Assembly (NCBI RefSeq): GCF_013306565.1
Contig: NZ_PZPO01000007.1
Span: 1-64,000, forward strand
Direction of reading: 5' to 3'
Source of the DNA: Hyphomicrobium sulfonivorans
GTDB taxonomy: Bacteria > Pseudomonadota > Alphaproteobacteria > Rhizobiales > Hyphomicrobiaceae
DNA: 64,000 nucleotides
This document shows positions 62,887 to 64,000 of this stretch, one piece after another (positions within the stretch are counted from its first letter, which is position 1; the number at the start of each line of letters is the position of its first letter). The position numbers and the translations under genes are program-made. The notes beneath the pieces are model-generated. The model was not told the DNA's origin, made no database searches, and saw only the letters and a list, made by a program, of their open reading frames with translations.

Positions 62887-64000
<1,114 letters not shown>

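Overview
The window reads as chromosomal DNA of a GC-rich alphaproteobacterium of the order Hyphomicrobiales, near the Bradyrhizobium/Rhodopseudomonas/Xanthobacteraceae group. The inference rests on the cycM-kdsB-pheA neighbourhood, a uvrB next to a DUF1223 gene, paired secreted RlpA-like proteins, and a palindromic intergenic repeat typical of the group. No rRNA, CRISPR array or intact transposon is visible. Gene density is normal. Two tRNA genes (Gln-UUG, Pro-CGG) lie near the left end.

Left part (1-7.5 kb): the last ~82 codons of an autotransporter barrel, a one-TM hypothetical, then a patch with a four-TM protein of mobile-element type abutting tRNA-Gln (possible island remnant), a lipoprotein, an APS kinase fused to a decayed CysN-like domain, a GmhA-like sugar isomerase and a glutathione transferase. 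7.5-15.6 kb is a five-gene peptide-uptake operon of Yej type with two tandem binding proteins. 15.9-19.8 kb carries membrane-anchored cytochrome c, CMP-KDO synthetase, prephenate dehydratase, a membrane protein and a flavodoxin. 20-24 kb holds both enzymes of the carboxy(nor)spermidine route to spermidine, flanking a membrane-bound lipase-like hydrolase.

Middle part (24.4-40 kb): Nudix hydrolase, metallophosphoesterase, patatin, the modABC molybdate transporter, an XRE regulator translationally coupled to an alpha/beta hydrolase, two RlpA-like proteins, a chromate transporter, a CorA metal transporter and a single-chain methylmalonyl-CoA mutase.

Right part (40-64 kb): several small secreted or membrane hypotheticals, two secreted FKBP prolyl isomerases, a full-length autotransporter whose C-terminus nearly duplicates the one at the left edge in inverted orientation, a UvrB with long disordered tails, DUF1223, a VOC protein, a DsbA-NhaA fusion, a YaiI-family protein, a NodB-type deacetylase, an SDR enzyme, a possible divergent sortase with a two-TM neighbour, and the start of an aspartate aminotransferase cut by the window edge.

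The most interesting items are the sortase-like H-C-R protein at 61802-62296, the pseudo-GTPase CysN-CysC fusion, the DsbA-NhaA fusion, the inverted pair of autotransporter 3' ends, and an orphan intrinsic terminator on the plus strand near 20 kb.
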